A stretch of DNA of 64,000 nucleotides from WRGA01 sp031553395. GTDB lineage: Bacteria > Bacteroidota > Bacteroidia > Bacteroidales > WRGA01. A program made the translations under genes and the position numbers. Shown in pieces: positions 9,492 through 18,870 of the stretch. The notes under the pieces were generated by a model, which saw nothing but the letters and a program-made list of their open reading frames with translations, did no database searches and was not told the DNA's origin. Positions within the stretch are counted from its first letter, which is position 1. The number at the start of each line of letters is the position of its first letter. The DNA is taken from contig JAVBLR010000004.1 in assembly GCA_031553395.1 (NCBI GenBank), positions 1 to 64,000 on the forward strand, given 5' to 3'.

Positions 9492-9499
9492 CAAAGCTA
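9492..9499 (-). promoter_or_regulatory. Possible -7 box of the lysC promoter
   Basis: On the minus strand this reads TAGCTTTG, matching the Bacteroidota -7 consensus TAnnTTTG, about 45 bp upstream of the lysC ATG. No clear -33 TTG is seen at the right distance, so the call is tentative. Confidence 0.45.
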
Positions 9500-9604
9500 C
9501 AAAAAATCTTGCTGTATATCTTAATTTATTTAAGATAAAATAGATATAATTTACACTTGATATTATTGTATTGATAATCAGTGATTAGTGTGTGTTGAAA
9601 AATA

Positions 9605-9637
9605 AAAAAGAGATTATCTGTTTGATAATCTCTTTTT
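9605..9637 (-). terminator. Intrinsic terminator after dnaA
   Basis: A perfect 14-bp stem (AAAAAGAGATTATC at 9605-9618 and GATAATCTCTTTTT at 9624-9637) with a 5-nt loop lies 31 bp after the dnaA stop codon. Both sides carry an A or T run, so it could work in either direction. It separates dnaA from lysC. Confidence 0.85.
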
Positions 9638-9667
9638 CAATATTTTTATGAAAATGTAGAAGATAAT

Positions 9668-11062
9668 TTATTTTCTTCCGTGTAATAAGTTTTCAATATC
9701 TTCGATACCCGAACGGAACGATTGGTCTATATCAATAAGGTCTTTTACTATTTTACAGGCGTGTAACACAGTAGCATGATCTTTTTTACCAACTAAACTA
9801 CCAATTCTCGAAAGTGAAAAATCAGTGTATTTTTTCGATAAATACATGGTAATTTGCCTTGCCTGAACAATTTCCCTTTTTCGTGATTTTGTGTAAATCA
9901 AACTTTGGTCTAACGAAAAATAGTTGCAAACTGTTTCCTGTATTCTTTCAACAGTAATTTCTTTTTTCTCTATTTTGACAGACATTTTTACCACCTTTTC
10001 GGTTAAATCCATGTCTATCTCTTTATTGTTTATAACCGAATGAGCCATAAGGGAAACTATAACTCCTTCCAAATCCCTGACACTTTCTGTTACATGTTCG
10101 GATATATAATTGATAATCTTTTCAGGTAATTTTACACCTTCCTGCCGTACTTTGTTTTTCAGAATCAATTTACGTAATTCCAAATCAGGCTTTTCCAATT
10201 CGGCAGTTAATCCCCATTTGAAGCGGGTTAACAATCTTTCTTCCAATCCTTGAACCAAAACAGGAGCTCTGTCGCAAGTCAAAACCAATTGTTTGCCACA
10301 TTGATGCAAATGATTGAAAATATGAAAAAATGTATTTTGAGTTGCAGTTTTTCCTGCAAATTCCTGAATATCATCAATAATTAGAGCATCAATACTTTGA
10401 TAAAAAGCAATAAAGTCGTTAACCGTATTATTCCTTACAGCATCCGTATATTGTACCTGAAATAAATAGGCAGATACATATAATATACGTTTATTGAGGT
10501 TGTTTTCTTTAATTTCAGCGCCAATAGCATGAACCAAGTGGGTTTTTCCTACTCCCGATTGACCATAAATAAATAAAGGATTGAAAGCAGATGAACCTAA
10601 CGGCGAATTTGCAACAGTGATTCCGGCAGTACGAGCCAATCGATTGCTTTTTCCTTCGAAAAAGTTATCGAAACTGTAATTTGGTTTTAATTGTGAATCT
10701 AATTCAGTGAATACTTGAGGAGATTTATTGGCATTTTTTACAGCACGATGCTTTTCTACGCTGCCGGCCTTTCCTGCACTATCTAAGTCAACGGTTGTAT
10801 TTGTTGTATTTTCAACAACAACGCGATACATCAACTTAACATTAGGGCCTACAACTCTGCACAAAGTCTTTTGTAGTAAATCAATAAATTTTTCTTCCAA
10901 GTATTCATAGAAAAACTGACTGGGAACTTGTACAATAAGCGTATTACTTTGGTATTTTAAAGGAACGATAGGCAGAAACCACGTTCTAAACGTTGCCTCA
11001 GGTACGTTATCCTTTATTACTTCCAAGCAATTTTTCCACAAATGTTTGTAATCCTGGTTCAT
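9668..11062 (-). CDS. dnaA: Chromosomal replication initiator DnaA
   Basis: DnaA is the AAA+ ATPase that binds DnaA boxes at oriC and opens the duplex. The 464-residue protein has all four domains: an N-terminal DnaB/regulator-interacting domain (WKNCLEVIKDNVPEATFRTW), a variable linker (about 95-125), the AAA+ domain with NYSFDNFFEGKSNRLA, Walker A GQSGVGKTH (about residue 168) and Walker B ALIIDDIQEF, and the C-terminal helix-turn-helix with the DnaA signature GRKDHATV-like GKKDHATVLHACK. It starts at ATG 11062 and ends before a strong terminator. The gene is flanked by lysC and citrate synthase, not by the dnaN or rpmH genes often found with dnaA in other phyla. Confidence 0.98.
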   Translation of the reverse strand: MNQDYKHLWKNCLEVIKDNVPEATFRTWFLPIVPLKYQSNTLIVQVPSQFFYEYLEEKFIDLLQKTLCRVVGPNVKLMYRVVVENTTNTTVDLDSAGKAGSVEKHRAVKNANKSPQVFTELDSQLKPNYSFDNFFEGKSNRLARTAGITVANSPLGSSAFNPLFIYGQSGVGKTHLVHAIGAEIKENNLNKRILYVSAYLFQVQYTDAVRNNTVNDFIAFYQSIDALIIDDIQEFAGKTATQNTFFHIFNHLHQCGKQLVLTCDRAPVLVQGLEERLLTRFKWGLTAELEKPDLELRKLILKNKVRQEGVKLPEKIINYISEHVTESVRDLEGVIVSLMAHSVINNKEIDMDLTEKVVKMSVKIEKKEITVERIQETVCNYFSLDQSLIYTKSRKREIVQARQITMYLSKKYTDFSLSRIGSLVGKKDHATVLHACKIVKDLIDIDQSFRSGIEDIENLLHGRK

Positions 11063-11812
11063 TTTCTTTAGAAATATATCAAAATCTTATTTTTACAAAA
11101 ACTTTTAGAGGGAGATAAAACACCCCTCTTCCATGGTTTAAACTAACAATGGATTCGCTTACTTATTTTATTTACCCTTAAAGTATTAGCTAATGAGATG
11201 TGCCTATCTAGTAAACACTATAAAAATTAAAACTTATTGAAACCGAAATATTATAGTTGCAATATTTGAATAAGAGAATTCTTATTTGAAAAAGAATAAG
11301 ACAAGCTGTCTTTGTGGGTACAAAAATTGGAATTTTTATTTAAAAAAAAAAATCATTTTGCTATTGCTTTTTCAGAAAAGAAATATCCGTTTTATAATCA
11401 AACACTTGTGTTCAATGAACTGATAATAAGTGTATTGTGCAGCCCTTTATATAGTTTAATTTGTTGATTTTAAGTATATTATCTAAATAGGGTAGGAGTA
11501 GGCTTGAAGTATGTTAAATTCCTCTTATCTTATTTAGATGTGGGTAGTTACATTCTTTTAAAAAGTGTTTTAAAAAAATATATTTTTTACCTTATTTAGA
11601 ATCATTCTATCTTAATATTCTCTATTTGATTGATTTTTTTATTATAAATAAAAATATATACTTATTTATTTGTTTTGGTAATGCAGAAAAGATGTTCATA
11701 TAGTTGGAAAATACAAACGTAAAAATACAGATTACATAATAATTAGCCTTACGAATTTGATTGTTTTTAAATTCGTAAAGCTAATCATCGTAATTTTATG
11801 ATTTATAATACA
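11063..11812. other. 750-bp AT-rich gap upstream of dnaA
   Basis: No gene is visible. The gap lies between dnaA and citrate synthase and is very AT-rich. A search for the classical DnaA box (TTATCCACA or its complement) found none here; the only near match, TTTTCCACA, lies inside the dnaA coding region at about 11032-11040. The motif TATTTAGA or its complement occurs three times (about 11480, 11531 and 11593). The sole clear structure is the hairpin at 11742-11785. The dnaA promoter should lie in the distal part, but no confident -33/-7 pair was found. Confidence 0.6.
11742..11785 (-). terminator. Hairpin downstream of citrate synthase
   Basis: 17-bp arms (11742-11758 ATTAGCCTTACGAATTT; 11769-11785 AAATTCGTAAAGCTAAT) with one mismatch and a 10-nt loop, beginning 28 bp after the citrate synthase stop codon. 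The T run expected after an intrinsic terminator is weak, so it may instead be a 3'-end protecting hairpin. Confidence 0.6.
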
Positions 11813-13174
11813 TTATCGCTTATCTAATGGAATGAATTCCTTTTTGTCTATAACGTTTTTGTAAGCAGGACGAATAATACGTTTGCTATCGAAGTTTAAT
11901 TCTTCGATACGGTGTGCAGCCCAACCTACAATGCGAGACATTGCAAATAAAGGGGTATAAACCTCAACTGGCAAGCCAATCATTTCATATACAAAGCCTG
12001 AGTAGAAGTCGACATTGGCGCAAACTTGCTTGTTTACTTTTGAGCCTTTGAATTTCATAAATGCATCAACCGACAATTTTTCTAATTTTTCGAGGAAAGC
12101 AAATTCTTTTTCACGCCCTTTCTCTATAGCCAGCTCTCTCGCCATTTCTTTCAATAACAATGCTCGCGGATCGGAAATTGTATATACAGCGTGTCCGATA
12201 CCATAAATTAATCCGGTACGGTTATAAGCATCTTTATTTAAAATTTTATTCAGATAAGAATTGATTTCCTTATCATCATTCCAATTGCTGATATTTTCCT
12301 TCAAATGGTTGAACATATCAATCACTTTGATATTTGCACCTCCATGAAGTGGCCCCTTTAATGAACCGATTCCCGCAGCAATGGATGAATAAGTATCCGT
12401 TCCTGAAGAACTTGTAACCCGAACGGTAAAAGTTGAATTATTTCCACCTCCGTGCTCTGCATGAAGAATCAAGGCTAAATCCAAAATTCGTATATCCAAT
12501 TCGGTATAACGTTTCGGTCCTTTCAACATAAATAAGAAATTTTCGGCCAATGATGCATCTTCTTTTGGGTGGCGGATGTGTAAGGAACGTCCAAATGAAC
12601 TATGCCTCATTATATTATATGCGTATGCAATAATTGTAGGAAATTTTGCAATCAAATCGATGGATTGGCGCATCAGGTTTTCCCGTGAAGTATCGTCGGG
12701 ATTCTCGTCGAAAGTGTACATTTCCAATACCGACCGGGAAAGAATATTCATAATATTTTGCCCTTCAAGATCCAGAATGCTCATTTTTACTTTTTGTTCC
12801 AAAGGCATTGCATAGTTTAGCATCTGGGAAAATGTAGTTAATTCTTCTTCGTCGGGTAGATTTCCCGACAATAATAGAAATGCCGTTTCTTCAAAGCCTA
12901 CACGATTTTCGGCTCGAAGGCCGTATACTAAATCTTCCACATCAATGCCACGGTAAACTAATTTGCCGGGAATAGCCTTTAGTCCGCCTTCTTCAACTCG
13001 TTCATATCCAACAACGTCTCCGATTTTTGTTAATCCTACCAATACACCCGAATGGTCTTCGTTACGTAATCCTCGTTTTACATTGTATTGTTTAAACAGT
13101 TCAGTGTCAATACGACTGGTTGTCTTTATACTTTCCGACAACTTATAAATCATAAATTCTTTTTTCTTATCCAT
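11813..13174 (-). CDS. gltA: Citrate synthase
   Basis: Citrate synthase condenses oxaloacetate with acetyl-CoA, the entry step of the TCA cycle, in the cytoplasm. The protein shows the family hallmarks: GLRNEDHSGVLVGLTKIGDV, PGKLVYRGIDVEDLVYG, the active-site His region LHAEHGGGNNSTFTVRV, GSLKGPLHGGAN, GIGHAVYTISDPRA and NVDFYSGFVYEMIGLP with the catalytic Asp. The ATG at 13174 (MDKKKEFMIYKLSE) is preferred because it matches how Bacteroidales citrate synthases begin; an upstream in-frame extension to 13219 adds 15 residues with no homologous character. Expected length is then about 453 residues. A related 2-methylcitrate synthase role cannot be excluded from sequence. It stands alone, with a hairpin after it. 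Confidence 0.95.
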   Translation of the reverse strand: MDKKKEFMIYKLSESIKTTSRIDTELFKQYNVKRGLRNEDHSGVLVGLTKIGDVVGYERVEEGGLKAIPGKLVYRGIDVEDLVYGLRAENRVGFEETAFLLLSGNLPDEEELTTFSQMLNYAMPLEQKVKMSILDLEGQNIMNILSRSVLEMYTFDENPDDTSRENLMRQSIDLIAKFPTIIAYAYNIMRHSSFGRSLHIRHPKEDASLAENFLFMLKGPKRYTELDIRILDLALILHAEHGGGNNSTFTVRVTSSSGTDTYSSIAAGIGSLKGPLHGGANIKVIDMFNHLKENISNWNDDKEINSYLNKILNKDAYNRTGLIYGIGHAVYTISDPRALLLKEMARELAIEKGREKEFAFLEKLEKLSVDAFMKFKGSKVNKQVCANVDFYSGFVYEMIGLPVEVYTPLFAMSRIVGWAAHRIEELNFDSKRIIRPAYKNVIDKKEFIPLDKR

Positions 13175-13219
13175 AATCGTTCTTTTTAAGCTAAAGATAT
13201 ATCTTTTTTCTTTTAGCAA

Positions 13220-14036
13220 TTTGACATACTATGTAATCTTAACAAAAATATTATAATGTTTGTTTTTGATGATACTTTTTCACTATTAAAGCATATAAAA
13301 TAAGGCTTTAACCAAATGAATTGCAAAAATACTTGTTTTTACGTAAAAACACCACGTTTCCTTTCACGTATCATATTGATGGTTGTTATAAGTTCAAATG
13401 ATAATTTTTAAGTACATGAAAAAATTATCAACAAAGGCTTGAAAAGCCTGATTTTCATAACCATAGGTCAACAACCTACGACAAAAACACTGTGAGCAAT
13501 TATTGCCTGTAAGGCAAGATATGTTTTTTTGGTCTTGCCTTACAGGCAATAGCTACCGTTAGTTGCCAATCCGCAAGTTGCGCTTCGCTTACATGCGGTT
13601 ATGAAAATATTGCCTTTCAGGCATAAAATAAGGAATATCCAAATTTTTGTCATGTACTTAGTGATAATTTATTAAATAATTGATAGTGAAAAAATAACAT
13701 AATGCTCTTTGAATAATCTTTTTGCTTATTACAAATTTGAATAATTTTTCAACGTGTATAATAGCACAAGCTATTTCTGTAGTTATGTCTATAAAGGTAT
13801 TTCTTACTAACTAATAAACTCTTTATGAGTATATACATTATTTTAATAACCGAATTTTATCAAATAAATTGGATTTTATTACACATCGGTTTTTTACATA
13901 TATTGTTCTTTTGTCTCAGAATATAAACGAATAACCATGAATGATATGAACACACCTTCTCTTTTTATTTGAATTGTAAAATTAATTCAAAATCCCTTAT
14001 TATATGCGTATTTATTAAACTTTAATCAAGTTACAC
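13220..14036. other. Gap upstream of susC with a large palindrome
   Basis: No gene is visible. The central part is the palindromic element at 13400-13669. The proximal 370 bp up to the susC ATG at 14037 must hold the PUL promoter, but no convincing TTG-20-TAnnTTTG pair was found, which fits a promoter that depends on the HTCS activator. An 11-bp inverted pair, TTTTTCACTAT (13276-13286) and ATAGTGAAAAA (13683-13693), brackets the palindrome. Confidence 0.6.
13400..13669. repeat. Nested palindromic (MITE-like) element, about 270 bp
   Basis: Near the ends are inverted repeats TAAGTACATGA (13409-13419) and TCATGTACTTA (13650-13660). Inside, TTTTCATAACC (13452-13462) pairs with GGTTATGAAAA at about 13597-13607, with related GCCTGA(A)AGGC-type words next to each. 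At the centre is a perfect 19-bp inverted repeat, 13501-13519 (TATTGCCTGTAAGGCAAGA) with 13533-13551, separated by 13 nt. The whole block can fold on itself. No reading frame of note lies within. Confidence 0.75.
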
Positions 14037-17000
14037 ATGAAAAATAAAAAAACAACTCTTCAAAGGATAAAAATACTTTTTCCGGGTATTCTTGTGTGCC
14101 TGTTCAGCCTTTTTATGCAAAAAACATTTGCACAAACCATTACAGGTAAAGTTACCGATCATTCTTCGGGCGAGCCACTTATTGGTGTTGCAGTAATGGT
14201 AAAAAATACAAATGTAGGCGTTGCTACTGATATTGATGGAAATTATTCTATCTCAGTACCTCAGACTGACTCTATTTCGCCGACTCCCCCAAAACCTGTC
14301 TTGGTCTTTTCTTATATAGGATATAGAACACAAGAAATAAATGCTGCCGGAAAAAATAAGATTGACATAACGTTAAGCGAAGAATCCAAATCGTTGCAAG
14401 AAGTAGTGGTTGTAGGTTACGGCACTGTTACGCGCCGGGACCTCACTGGTGCAGTAGATAAGGTAGATATAAAGGAAATGCAAAAAGCACCTGTTGTCGG
14501 ATTCGATCAAAGTTTGGCAGGACGTGTTGCAGGGGTTAATGTTGTTGGAGCCGACGGAACACCCGGAACAGATGCTTCGATCATTATCCGTGGAGCCAAT
14601 TCAATAACACAAGACAATGCGCCATTGTATGTTGTCGATGGATTTCCTGTAGAAACTTCGGTTAGTAGTGTTATTGATCCGAAAGATATTGAATCTATGG
14701 AGATTCTTAAAGACGCTTCGGCAACAGCTATTTATGGAGCAAGAGGTGCAAATGGAGTGATTATGATTACTACAAAATCGGGAAAGTCTTCTAAGCCAAC
14801 TCTCACTTACGATGGTTATTTCGGTGTTCAGAATGTCATTAAGAAAATGGATTTGATGGGTGGATACGACTTTGTGAAGATGCAGGATGAAATATATTCC
14901 GACGACATGATGAATAAGTACTACTATTTTGATGGAAAAACCTTGGACAGTTATCGTGGTACGGGATTTGATTTTCAAGATAAATTTTTTCGTCAGGCTC
15001 CGATACAAAAGCATGGAATCTCTTTGATGGCTGGTAATAATGATACGAAATACAATGCATCATTATCATATACAGATCAGGAAGGTGTTGTAATCAACTC
15101 AGGATTTACCCGCTTGCAAGGACGTATTTCATTAGACCAGAATGTGCGCAAATGGTTGAAAATGGGATTAAAATCATCTTATTCACGGACAAAATATTAT
15201 GGTACATGGCTTTCCGAAGGTTCTGGAACGTACAGTTTATTGCAAAATGTATGGGCTTATCGTCCTGTTACAGGTTCCAGCGACTTTAATATAGAAGACG
15301 ATTTGTTTGACCCGATGTTGAATACAAGTGATAACTACCGGATTAATCCTGTTATTGCTATGGAAAATGAAGTGAATGATACATACAACGAATATTTTAA
15401 TGCAAATGGATATGTAGATATTCTATTACCGTATGATTTAACGTTCCGTTCAACAATTGGTTACTCAAAAAGTAACTCGAGAAATGATTTGTTCAATAAT
15501 TCCAAAACACGAAGTGGAAATCCTGTTACAACTACATTAGGAATAAACGGAGGATTAACATATGATGAAAAGGCAAGTTGGATTTCGGAGAACACATTAA
15601 CATATAAAAAAACGACGGGTAAAAATTCGATTGAAGCATTAGGTGGATTTTCAATGCAAGAGGAAAATAGAAACTATAGTTTTCTCAGAATGCAGCAAAT
15701 TCCTCATGAAGAATTAGGTATGAGCGGATTGGACGAAGGTACTTTTTATTCATTCAAGACATACAGAAACGACTGGGCTTTAATGTCGTATTATGCTCGG
15801 TTCAATTATAATTACGACTGGAAATATTACCTGACTGCAACTATACGTGCCGATGGTTCATCTAAATTTTCCAAAGGAAACCAGTGGGGATATTTCCCAT
15901 CAGCATCTCTGATGTGGAGATTCAATAAAGAGAAGTTCATGGAAAATCTCGAATTTGTAAGTGATGCAAAATTACGATTGAGTTGGGGATTGACAGGAAA
16001 TAACCGTGTCGACGACTATGCTTCTCTACCTCAGATTACTACTGATAAAACCAATAAATATTATTTTGGAAATACGCCGATTGACGGAACAGCTCAAACT
16101 GTTTTGGGAAATCCGGATTTGAAATGGGAAACAACCATGCAATCAAATATAGGAACAGATCTTCAACTTTTTGACAATCGCCTGGATATTACTATCGATG
16201 CCTATTTGAAACGCACAAAAGATTTGTTGTTAAATGCAATGTTGCCGGGTTCATTTGGCTATCCTTCTTCTTATAAGAATATAGGTGAGGTTCAAAATAA
16301 AGGCCTTGAATTTACATTTAATACAGTAAATATAAAGAATGAAAAATTCTCTTGGGAAACAAACCTCAATATAGCTTTCAATAGAAATAAGGTATTGGGA
16401 TTGACTGAAAATCAGGAAACAATTGTAAGTTCTGTTTGGTGGGAATCAAATTGGGAATCTCAACCGGCTTATATAGCACGAATAGGAGAACCGCTCGGAC
16501 AAATTTACGGATTTGTTTATGAAGGAACTTACAAATACGAAGACTTTACAAAAACCGGAGATACGTATTACCTGAAAGATAATATTCCGTATGCCGGAAC
16601 GCGTAAAAATGTTCAACCGGGCGATATGAAATACAGAGACATTAATGACGATGGGATAATCGATGATAATGACCGTACTATTATCGGACGAGGTTCTCCA
16701 CTAAGTACCGGAGGTTTGACCAACACATTTACATACAGGGACTTTGATTTGAGTATTTTCTTCCAATGGTCGTTTGGAAATGATATTATGAATGCAAATA
16801 AATATATGTTCGAGCGTTATTATATGCCAAATTCAAACATGTTTGCATCGTATGCCAACCATTGGACTCCGGACAATCCTACCAGTAATATTCCTCGTGT
16901 GAATGAAGGTACAGGTTCCTATTACTCTACTTATGGTGTGGAAGACGGTTCTTACCTGAGATTGAAAACATTGACATTGGGATATAATGTTCCGAAGAAG

Positions 17001-17192
17001 TTTTCAGAAAAACTATTCATGCAAAGTATCAGAGTATATCTGTCGGCTCAGAATTTATTAACATGGACAAGTTATTCGGGCATGGATCCGGAAGTCAATG
17101 TTCGTAATAATGTACTTACACCGGGATTCGACTTCTCTGCTTATCCAAGAGCAAGAACTATAAGTATAGGCCTTAGTTTAAACTTGAAATAA
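14037..17192 (+). CDS. susC: SusC/RagA-type TonB-linked outer membrane transporter
   Basis: This 1051-residue outer-membrane porin imports oligosaccharides bound by its SusD partner, powered by TonB-ExbBD. It has a signal peptide (about residues 1-33, cleaving near TFAQ), a carboxypeptidase-regulatory-like domain (about 35-115: ITGKVTDHSSGEPLIGVAVM, FSYIGYRTQEI), and the SusC signature LQEVVVVGYGTVTRRDLTGA at about 120. A plug domain follows (IIIRGANSITQDNAPLYVVD, ILKDASATAIYGARGANGVI), then a 22-strand barrel ending YPRARTISIGLSLNLK. The length is normal and the frame intact. It is the first gene of the plus-strand PUL; susD starts 13 bp after its stop. It is likely induced by the HTCS at 21307. 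Confidence 0.96.
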   Translation: MKNKKTTLQRIKILFPGILVCLFSLFMQKTFAQTITGKVTDHSSGEPLIGVAVMVKNTNVGVATDIDGNYSISVPQTDSISPTPPKPVLVFSYIGYRTQEINAAGKNKIDITLSEESKSLQEVVVVGYGTVTRRDLTGAVDKVDIKEMQKAPVVGFDQSLAGRVAGVNVVGADGTPGTDASIIIRGANSITQDNAPLYVVDGFPVETSVSSVIDPKDIESMEILKDASATAIYGARGANGVIMITTKSGKSSKPTLTYDGYFGVQNVIKKMDLMGGYDFVKMQDEIYSDDMMNKYYYFDGKTLDSYRGTGFDFQDKFFRQAPIQKHGISLMAGNNDTKYNASLSYTDQEGVVINSGFTRLQGRISLDQNVRKWLKMGLKSSYSRTKYYGTWLSEGSGTYSLLQNVWAYRPVTGSSDFNIEDDLFDPMLNTSDNYRINPVIAMENEVNDTYNEYFNANGYVDILLPYDLTFRSTIGYSKSNSRNDLFNNSKTRSGNPVTTTLGINGGLTYDEKASWISENTLTYKKTTGKNSIEALGGFSMQEENRNYSFLRMQQIPHEELGMSGLDEGTFYSFKTYRNDWALMSYYARFNYNYDWKYYLTATIRADGSSKFSKGNQWGYFPSASLMWRFNKEKFMENLEFVSDAKLRLSWGLTGNNRVDDYASLPQITTDKTNKYYFGNTPIDGTAQTVLGNPDLKWETTMQSNIGTDLQLFDNRLDITIDAYLKRTKDLLLNAMLPGSFGYPSSYKNIGEVQNKGLEFTFNTVNIKNEKFSWETNLNIAFNRNKVLGLTENQETIVSSVWWESNWESQPAYIARIGEPLGQIYGFVYEGTYKYEDFTKTGDTYYLKDNIPYAGTRKNVQPGDMKYRDINDDGIIDDNDRTIIGRGSPLSTGGLTNTFTYRDFDLSIFFQWSFGNDIMNANKYMFERYYMPNSNMFASYANHWTPDNPTSNIPRVNEGTGSYYSTYGVEDGSYLRLKTLTLGYNVPKKFSEKLFMQSIRVYLSAQNLLTWTSYSGMDPEVNVRNNVLTPGFDFSAYPRARTISIGLSLNLK

Positions 17193-17205
17193 AAAAAGAA
17201 ATACA

Positions 17206-18852
17206 ATGAAAAAAGCAATTATATATTTTGGATTGATTTCACTTGTTTGGTCAGTTATGTCCTGTAGTGATTTCTTGGATACAGATCCGCAAGATTTTTT
17301 GTCGCCCGATGACTATTATAAAACAGAGGATGACGTAATGAATTCGTTGGGAGCGGTTTATGCACCACTTGGTAGTTACAATACGTACGGAAGATACATG
17401 GTAATTGATGGTGCAATGGATGATTTAAGTTATTGGAACCAAAACGAAGCGGATATAATCAACCGCCTTTGCAGTTGGAATTATACGGCATCTCAGCCAC
17501 AGATAGGCAGTATGTGGGATTTAATTTATGAAGGAATTGATAGAGCTAATGTCTTATTAGAAAATTTGAGTAATCCTGAATTAGATAGCATTCGTGGCAA
17601 ATATAAAGGCGAAGTGCGTTTTATGAGAGCTTATTATCATTATCTCCTTGCAGATAATTGGGGAGATATTCCGGTGAAATTGGTTTCGAGCAAAAAAGTT
17701 ACGGATGTGAATATTGCTCCGACACCGCAAAAAGATGTATTTACGATGATAACTAACGAAATGGAGGATATTCTTGCAAATGATACACTTGCAACAGCCG
17801 ATCAATTCGATCATGTGTCGCGTGTAAGCCGTTCCGTTGCCGAAGGAATTCTTGCCCGGATTTATTTAAAAATGGCAGGAGACCCCTTGAATATGGGGGA
17901 TGAAATGTATCAAAAAGCCCTTTATCATGCACAACAAGTACAGTCCTCGGGTTTCCATTCGTTGAATCCCGATTATGATCAGATTTTTATCAATCATTCT
18001 CAGGATATACAAGATGTACAATACAGGGAAAGCATGTGGGAAGCAAATTTTGTGGGAAACTCCATTACTGATGCGGGAAAAGGCGATAAATACAGTTGGA
18101 TTGGCGTAACCAATGGTATAACATGTTATGCCGAAACCGACGATTTGGGATATTGCTACGGATATATTCGTATTCGACTAAAATTGTGGGATTTATTTGA
18201 TGAAACTGATATACGGAAATATAGAAGTATTGCACCTTATAAATTCAATGTTTCCGATAATACCAAATATGATCAAAAAACAACAACTTTCAATTCTGTC
18301 GCCGAGCGTTGCGCTGCAAAATGGAAAAGGGAAGAGGAAACATTAAAACCCAAAAATAAAAATTACAATGCTACTAATTTCCCTATAATAAGATATTCCG
18401 ATGTATTGTTGATGATTGCCGAAGCCGAAAATGAATTGAATGGAGCGGATGATATTGCATTATCGGCATTGAATCAGGTTCGGGCAAGGGCTGGTATAGA
18501 ATTATATACAACAAATGCATCTGAAACGGATAAAATTGCAATTACCGGAGGTTTGGCAGGGCAAGACAATTTTCGTCAGATAATAATGGATGAACGTGCC
18601 CGTGAACTTTGTTTCGAAGGTATCAGAAAACATGATTTGATTCGATGGGGAATATTTGTTCAGGAAATGCAAAATGCAGCGTCAGAGCCTTATTTAACAC
18701 AAAATGTTGGAAATGGCAGAACGAGTGATGCTACTCAACGAACCCGGATGGCTGCCATTGCTGGAAAAATGTCGGATAAATATTTAGTATACCCGATACC
18801 GCAAAGTGAGTTGAATCTTAACAATGAAATGGATCAGAACAAATATTGGTAA
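17206..18852 (+). CDS. susD: SusD/RagB-type glycan-binding lipoprotein
   Basis: SusD proteins are surface lipoproteins that lid the SusC channel and capture glycan. This one has 548 residues with a lipoprotein signal ending in Cys20 (SLVWSVMSC), followed by SDFLDTDPQDFLSPDDYYKT, the typical SusD opening. Later family segments are GEVRFMRAYYHYLLADNWGDIP, APTPQKDVFTMITNEM, FPIIRYSDVLLMIAEAENE, ALNQVRARAG and RARELCFEGIRKHDLIRWG, ending YLVYPIPQSELNLNNEMDQN. TPR-like helices make up most of the fold. It lies 13 bp downstream of susC and 18 bp upstream of the next lipoprotein, so the three genes form one transcription unit. The ligand is not visible from the sequence. Confidence 0.96.
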   Translation: MKKAIIYFGLISLVWSVMSCSDFLDTDPQDFLSPDDYYKTEDDVMNSLGAVYAPLGSYNTYGRYMVIDGAMDDLSYWNQNEADIINRLCSWNYTASQPQIGSMWDLIYEGIDRANVLLENLSNPELDSIRGKYKGEVRFMRAYYHYLLADNWGDIPVKLVSSKKVTDVNIAPTPQKDVFTMITNEMEDILANDTLATADQFDHVSRVSRSVAEGILARIYLKMAGDPLNMGDEMYQKALYHAQQVQSSGFHSLNPDYDQIFINHSQDIQDVQYRESMWEANFVGNSITDAGKGDKYSWIGVTNGITCYAETDDLGYCYGYIRIRLKLWDLFDETDIRKYRSIAPYKFNVSDNTKYDQKTTTFNSVAERCAAKWKREEETLKPKNKNYNATNFPIIRYSDVLLMIAEAENELNGADDIALSALNQVRARAGIELYTTNASETDKIAITGGLAGQDNFRQIIMDERARELCFEGIRKHDLIRWGIFVQEMQNAASEPYLTQNVGNGRTSDATQRTRMAAIAGKMSDKYLVYPIPQSELNLNNEMDQNKYW

Positions 18853-18870
18853 TCTTAAATTGAAACAGAA

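Noticed and set aside
9448..9667. Lysine riboswitch before lysC
   Set aside because: No conserved L-box core or suitable length was found; the gap holds only a -7 box and the dnaA terminator.
11032..11040. TTTTCCACA as a DnaA box marking oriC
   Set aside because: It is a single imperfect match inside the dnaA coding sequence (WKN codons) with no cluster around it.
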